Source: an uncultured Candidatus Saccharibacteria bacterium (GTDB taxonomy: Bacteria; Patescibacteriota; Saccharimonadia; Saccharimonadales; Saccharimonadaceae). From it: a stretch of DNA of 64,000 nucleotides. The position numbers were made by a program, and so were the translations under genes. The DNA lies in contig CAMXXV010000003.1 of the NCBI GenBank assembly GCA_947253285.1, forward strand, positions 1 to 64,000, given 5' to 3'. The number at the start of each line of letters is the position of its first letter. The first letter of the stretch is position 1. The notes beneath the pieces were generated by a model that ran no database searches, was not told the origin of the DNA, and saw only the letters and a program-made list of their open reading frames with translations. Shown here piece by piece: positions 60,630 through 64,000 of the stretch.

Positions 60630-62225
60630 ATGCAGATTAGAGTTAATAAGAAGCATTATTTTGTGCGTTGGCTCGGCCTTAGTGTCGTGCTAGTGGCTGG
60701 CGCAATTTACGCCGGTGTTAGCTATTACCATATTTCCATGGCAACGGCGCCATTTGACCCTGGTAATATTATTAGCGATGAAAAAATGTCGCTGGTTAAT
60801 GCTATGGATGAGGCGCAGATTCAAAGCTTTTTAAAGAGTAAAAATCCGTGCAATGACAGCAATTTAGATAAGTCGGAACGTTACCGTCAGCGTGGCTATC
60901 AGTATAATATCAAGGATGGTCATTATGTTTGCATGGCGGACGAGAATTTTAATGGTGAGAGTGCAGCGCATATCATCTATACGGTGGCACAGAAGTATCG
61001 GATTAATCCACAAGTACTTTTGGTGTTACTACAGAAGGAGCAAGGCTTAATTACTGATACTTGGCCGAACGATAATCAGTATCGCAAGGCGACTGGCTAT
61101 GGTTGCCCAGATACGGGGGCTGGTTGTGATGCACAGTATTTTGGCTTGCGGAATCAGCTTGACCACGCAGCTAAGATGTTCCGTCAAGTGCTTGATGGTG
61201 GCTGGAGTAATTATCCGGTAGGCAACAATTATATTCAGTATAATCCAGATAAAAGTTGTGGCGGTTCAGAGGTTAACATTAAGAATCGTGCTACCTCAGT
61301 GCTCTATCGTTACACACCATACCAGCCGAACGCAGATGTTTTAGCGGGGCGGGGTAGTCGTTGTGGCGCTTACGGTAATCATAATTTTTATAAATATTTC
61401 AATGATTGGTTTGGTGACCCGCGGGCGAGTGTGATTAGTAGTCTGTACGAAGATTATTATAATAAGCATGATTTAAAACAGAGTATTGGTGAGCCGTTAA
61501 ATAAAGACGTTGTGGAAGGTAGCCACCACTGGCAAGGGTTTCAACGTGGTGTCATGTATTGGGATGGCGCGCATGGTGTCAATGTTGTCAGGGGTGCGAT
61601 TGGTTATCGCTATAGTCAGCTGAATTTTCATTACGGTCAGCTTGGTTACCCAACTGGACCGGTGGTTTATGATGGTACTGGCTGGTGGCAAAACTTTGAT
61701 GGCGGCGCCATTATTGGTAAAAAGCAGACTGGCTTCTGGGAATCAAAGGGCGGAATCAGAATGCGTTATGGTCAACTTGGCTGGCAAGGTGGTCGAATGG
61801 GTTATCCAACTAGTGGTGAACATTGGGATGGCCATGGTTGGTGGCAGAATTACGACAGAGGTGCTATTTTAGGCACACTACAGCATGGCTTTTGGGAATC
61901 ATATGGCGCCATTAGACAGCGTTACCAGCAGCTTGGCTTACAGAGCGGTGAAATGGGTTACCCAACTAGCACTATCGTCTGGGATGGTCACGGTTGGTGG
62001 CAAAATTACGAGAACGGCGCCATTATTGGTACGAAGCAAACTGGCTTCTGGGAATCAAAGGGTGGTATTCGCTATACTTATGGCCAGTTAGGCTGGCAGG
62101 GTGGTCAGGCTGGCTATCCAACCGGTCCAGAGGTTTATCGCGGCAATAATACTTGGACGCAAACGTATGAACACGGTACAATTGAATTTTCGCTCGCTCA
62201 AGGCGGACGCTTTATCCCACGTTAG
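60630..62225 (+). CDS. Surface protein with lysozyme-like domain and LGFP repeats
   Basis: The protein has 531 residues. The N-terminal helix (about 13-33) anchors it. Residues 40-265 match a domain common in Actinobacteria that contains INPQVLLVLLQKEQGLI, ATGYGCPDTGAGCDAQYFG and YFNDWFGDP; it has a lysozyme-like appearance with Glu in KEQG. The rest is tandem LGFP repeats (about 52 residues each) with LGYPTGP, MGYPTS and WWQN-x-x-x-GAI. LGFP repeats bind or organise mycolate-type walls in Corynebacterium relatives, so this is a candidate factor for contact with an actinobacterial host. Confidence 0.85.
   Translation: MQIRVNKKHYFVRWLGLSVVLVAGAIYAGVSYYHISMATAPFDPGNIISDEKMSLVNAMDEAQIQSFLKSKNPCNDSNLDKSERYRQRGYQYNIKDGHYVCMADENFNGESAAHIIYTVAQKYRINPQVLLVLLQKEQGLITDTWPNDNQYRKATGYGCPDTGAGCDAQYFGLRNQLDHAAKMFRQVLDGGWSNYPVGNNYIQYNPDKSCGGSEVNIKNRATSVLYRYTPYQPNADVLAGRGSRCGAYGNHNFYKYFNDWFGDPRASVISSLYEDYYNKHDLKQSIGEPLNKDVVEGSHHWQGFQRGVMYWDGAHGVNVVRGAIGYRYSQLNFHYGQLGYPTGPVVYDGTGWWQNFDGGAIIGKKQTGFWESKGGIRMRYGQLGWQGGRMGYPTSGEHWDGHGWWQNYDRGAILGTLQHGFWESYGAIRQRYQQLGLQSGEMGYPTSTIVWDGHGWWQNYENGAIIGTKQTGFWESKGGIRYTYGQLGWQGGQAGYPTGPEVYRGNNTWTQTYEHGTIEFSLAQGGRFIPR
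61640..62110 (+). repeat. Tandem repeats encoding the LGFP modules
   Basis: Three main repeats of about 155-160 bases each share near-identical stretches encoding 'GYPT...WWQN...GAI.G..Q.GFWES.G.IR..Y.QLG.Q.G'. The strong DNA-level identity suggests recent duplication or ongoing homogenisation. Confidence 0.7.
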
Positions 62226-62232
62226 TCAAAAT

Positions 62233-62266
62233 AAAACAGGGTATCGATTAGATACCCTGTTTTTTA
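62233..62266. terminator. Bidirectional terminator between LGFP gene and glf
   Basis: AAAACAGGGTATC and GATACCCTGTTTT form a perfect 13-base stem with a GATTA loop. T-runs occur on both strands, so it serves both convergent genes. Confidence 0.92.
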
Positions 62267-62273
62267 GTTAACA

Positions 62274-63491
62274 TTATTTAGTTAATTCATCAGCGAGGTG
62301 TAGGGCGCTAGCGAAGGTTTTATCCATGTCGTAGTAAGCATATTCGCCGAGGCGGCCACCAAAGTAGATGCCACGTGCCTTGTCCTGTTCGGCCAATGCT
62401 TGATACTGGGCAAGCTTCGCCTTGTCTTCGGCAGTGCGAACTGGATAGTATGGTTCCTCGCCACGGTGCCAGTCTTTTGAGTACTCCTTAACGATGACGG
62501 TTTTGTTGTAATCGTCGGCATAGCCTGGCCAGCGCTCTGGGTCGAGTGCGCGCTCTGGGTGGAAGTGCTTGAATTCGTGAATGCGAGTGTATTTTGGCTC
62601 AAGGTCGTTATAATTCATTACTGGGCAACCTTGGAAGTCGTGGGTGTTTAGCACCTCCTTTTTGAGGTCGAGGCTGCGCCATTGCAATTCGCCAAATTGG
62701 TAATCATAGAAGCGGTCGATTGGGCCGGTGTAAATAGTGGTAATGCCGGATTTACGTAGTGGCTGAATCTCAGGGTCGGTGAAGTAGTCAGCGTTTAGCT
62801 TAACGGTAAGTGACCCTTCGCCGGTGTTGGATTGACGAATCATTTCTTCAAACCAAGCTTCGTAGCCATTGACTGGCAAACCCTCATACTTATCGCGGAA
62901 GTAGCGGTTGTTGTAAGTGTAGCGTACTGGTAAGCGCTTGATAATTGAGGCCGCTAGCTGGTTGGCTGGGGTATTCCATTGTTTCGCGGTGTAATTCTTG
63001 ATAAAGGCGTTAAATAGTGGCTCGCCAATCAGTGAAATACCCTGCTCCTCAAGGTTGGCTGGTTCGCGGTGTTCCTTGGCGGCTGGGTTGTTGGCAGCTT
63101 GCTCTTTAATCAACGCCTTAGCTTCGTCTGGTGTGTAGTTGGCCTTAAAAAATTGATTGATGGTACCAAGGTTGACTGGCATCGGGAAGACTTCAGGGCG
63201 GCTAGCGCCGTCGCGCTGATGCGTGGCGTAGACGCGGTGTACGTAATTAGTGAACTTCGTGAAGCGATTAACGTACTGCCAGACGCGCTCATCTGAGGTG
63301 TGGAAGAGGTGGGCGCCATACTTGTGGCACTCAATTCCAGTCTCTTCATCGAATTCTGAATAGGCGTTGCCACCGATGTGGCTACGGCTATCAATTACTA
63401 GCACGTGTTGGCCATGTGCGGCAAGCCGTTCAGCGACGGTCAAGCCAAAAATGCCAGCGCCCACCACTAATACATTTGGTTTATTCTCCAT
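62274..63491 (-). CDS. glf: UDP-galactopyranose mutase
   Basis: The 405-residue flavoenzyme converts UDP-galactopyranose to UDP-galactofuranose. The N-terminal FAD loop VVGAGIFGLTVAERLA, RSHIGGNAYSE and KYGAHLFHTSDERVW are visible. The middle has YTAKQWNTPANQL and YFRDKYEGLPVNGY, and the C-terminus has GGRLGEYAYYDMDK, which holds active-site arginine and tyrosine residues. The length is typical. An AGGAGG site lies 3 bases before the ATG. It is divergent from a glycosyltransferase gene, which fits galactofuranose-containing surface glycan synthesis. Confidence 0.97.
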   Translation of the reverse strand: MENKPNVLVVGAGIFGLTVAERLAAHGQHVLVIDSRSHIGGNAYSEFDEETGIECHKYGAHLFHTSDERVWQYVNRFTKFTNYVHRVYATHQRDGASRPEVFPMPVNLGTINQFFKANYTPDEAKALIKEQAANNPAAKEHREPANLEEQGISLIGEPLFNAFIKNYTAKQWNTPANQLAASIIKRLPVRYTYNNRYFRDKYEGLPVNGYEAWFEEMIRQSNTGEGSLTVKLNADYFTDPEIQPLRKSGITTIYTGPIDRFYDYQFGELQWRSLDLKKEVLNTHDFQGCPVMNYNDLEPKYTRIHEFKHFHPERALDPERWPGYADDYNKTVIVKEYSKDWHRGEEPYYPVRTAEDKAKLAQYQALAEQDKARGIYFGGRLGEYAYYDMDKTFASALHLADELTK

Positions 63492-63512
63492 TTACCTCCT
63501 AGTTATAGTTAT

Positions 63513-63534
63513 ATTTTACCATAAATGGTATAAT
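63513..63534. promoter_or_regulatory. Palindrome between two divergent -10 elements
   Basis: TACCAT-AA-ATGGTA (63517-63530) is a perfect 6-base inverted repeat. It overlaps the ends of TAAAAT on the minus strand (63518-63513, toward glf) and TATAAT on the plus strand (63529-63534, toward the glycosyltransferase). A regulator bound here would block both promoters. Confidence 0.4.
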
Positions 63535-63556
63535 GATAATTACTAAGAGTGATGTT

Positions 63557-64000
63557 ATGGTGAAGGTGGCGCTGGTAATTGATTGGTTAACTGAGGTCGG
63601 CGGCGCCGAGCGAGTGCTACTAATGGCACACAAGGCATTTCCTGACGCACCAATTTACACTTCGCAGTATCGGCCGCGGCGGATTGATTGGTTCCGTGAC
63701 GCTACGGTGCATACGGGGTGGCTGAATCTTTTCCCAGTGAAGCTACGTAAATTTATGGCGCCCTTGCGTGCGTTGTACTTTAGTCATCTTAAACTAAATG
63801 GCTATGATGTGGTGCTATCGATTGTTAATTCGGAGGCGAAGGGGATTAAGACGGATGGCTACCATATCGCTTACTTACAGGGGCCGCCGGTGCAGTACTA
63901 CTGGGGGATGTATGACGAGTACATCAAGCACCCAGGGTTTGGCAAGCTAGATTGGCTGGCGCGTCTGGGGCTGAAGATTTTGGTGCGCCCGATGCGGTGG
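63557..64000 (+). CDS. GT4-family glycosyltransferase, 3' end off the window
   Basis: ATG 63557 opens a 148-codon frame that runs off the right edge. The N-terminal GT-B strand VALVIDWLTEVGGAERVLL (the GGAE glycine-rich turn) and later VVLSIVNSEAKGI and YLQGPPVQYYWG match glycosyltransferase family 4 starts. The acceptor-binding half is here; the nucleotide-sugar domain lies outside the window. Sugar and target are unknown. It shares the divergent promoter region with glf. Confidence 0.85.
   Translation, partial: MVKVALVIDWLTEVGGAERVLLMAHKAFPDAPIYTSQYRPRRIDWFRDATVHTGWLNLFPVKLRKFMAPLRALYFSHLKLNGYDVVLSIVNSEAKGIKTDGYHIAYLQGPPVQYYWGMYDEYIKHPGFGKLDWLARLGLKILVRPMRW

Noticed and set aside
1..64000. 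Alternative genetic code (TGA as Gly or Trp), as in some CPR lineages
   Set aside because: TGA is used as a genuine stop with overlapping ATGA starts (for example 19412, 29958, 36652, 38562), and no gene needs TGA read-through.

Overview
The window looks like chromosome from a Candidatus Saccharibacteria (TM7)-type member of the Patescibacteria/CPR. This is inferred from gene content and style, not from a marker-gene search. The genes are tightly packed, the code is standard (TGA is used as a stop), the dnaA/dnaN/recF//rpmH/rnpA/yidC/jag origin block is present, and there is a large VirB-like type IV secretion locus rich in TrbL/VirB6-like and pilin-like membrane proteins. The envelope genes suit a host-attached small cell. 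No gene-free stretch exceeds about 270 bases. Many genes appear leaderless: a -10 hexamer (TATAAT or TAAAAT) sits 6-7 bases before the start codon.

Layout. 0-17.7 kb holds housekeeping and envelope genes: a partial FemAB transferase, tsaD, murE, rlmH, a HIT protein, a D,D-carboxypeptidase, comF, a small heat-shock protein, pyrG, argS, orn, dnaG and a phosphomannomutase-like HAD protein. All four class II serine tRNAs (UGA, GCU, CGA, GGA) lie between these genes. 17.7-39.1 kb is a visibly more AT-rich block with the main secretion-like locus. On the minus strand are seven proteins carrying a two-helix TrbC/VirB2-like pilin module. On the plus strand are four TrbL/VirB6-like channel proteins arranged A-B-A-B, then a 1141-residue protein ending in an NlpC/P60 domain, and a secreted lysozyme-SGNH-C39 triple fusion flanked by two small single-helix proteins. 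39.1-42.2 kb holds groES-groEL behind a CIRCE operator and a sugar-phosphate isomerase. 42.2-46.8 kb is a minus-strand operon encoding PrgI (VirB3-like), a TraC-like protein, the VirB4 ATPase and a lipid kinase; this is the motor of the same secretion machinery. 46.9-48.9 kb is a MacB/FtsX-type ABC transporter.

48.9-54.8 kb is the origin. recF-dnaN-dnaA run left and rpmH-rnpA-yidC-khpB run right, with DnaA boxes (TTTTCCACA type) on both sides of dnaA and an AT-rich tract beside dnaN. The plus strand reads C-rich to the left and G-rich to the right, as expected at a replication origin. 54.8-64 kb is an envelope/surface region: glycosyltransferases, a secreted modular protein, a Wzm/Wzt polysaccharide exporter, an LGFP-repeat wall-binding protein of actinobacterial type, and UDP-galactopyranose mutase.

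The most promising under-described system is the 17.7-46.8 kb secretion apparatus. Its channel proteins and one pilin-like protein share a secreted four-cysteine module (signature C-x5-C), the channels come as two A/B pairs, and the locus carries its own wall-cutting enzymes. No relaxase, VirD4 coupling protein or VirB8/9/10 was seen in the window, so it looks built for secretion or host contact rather than for ordinary conjugation.
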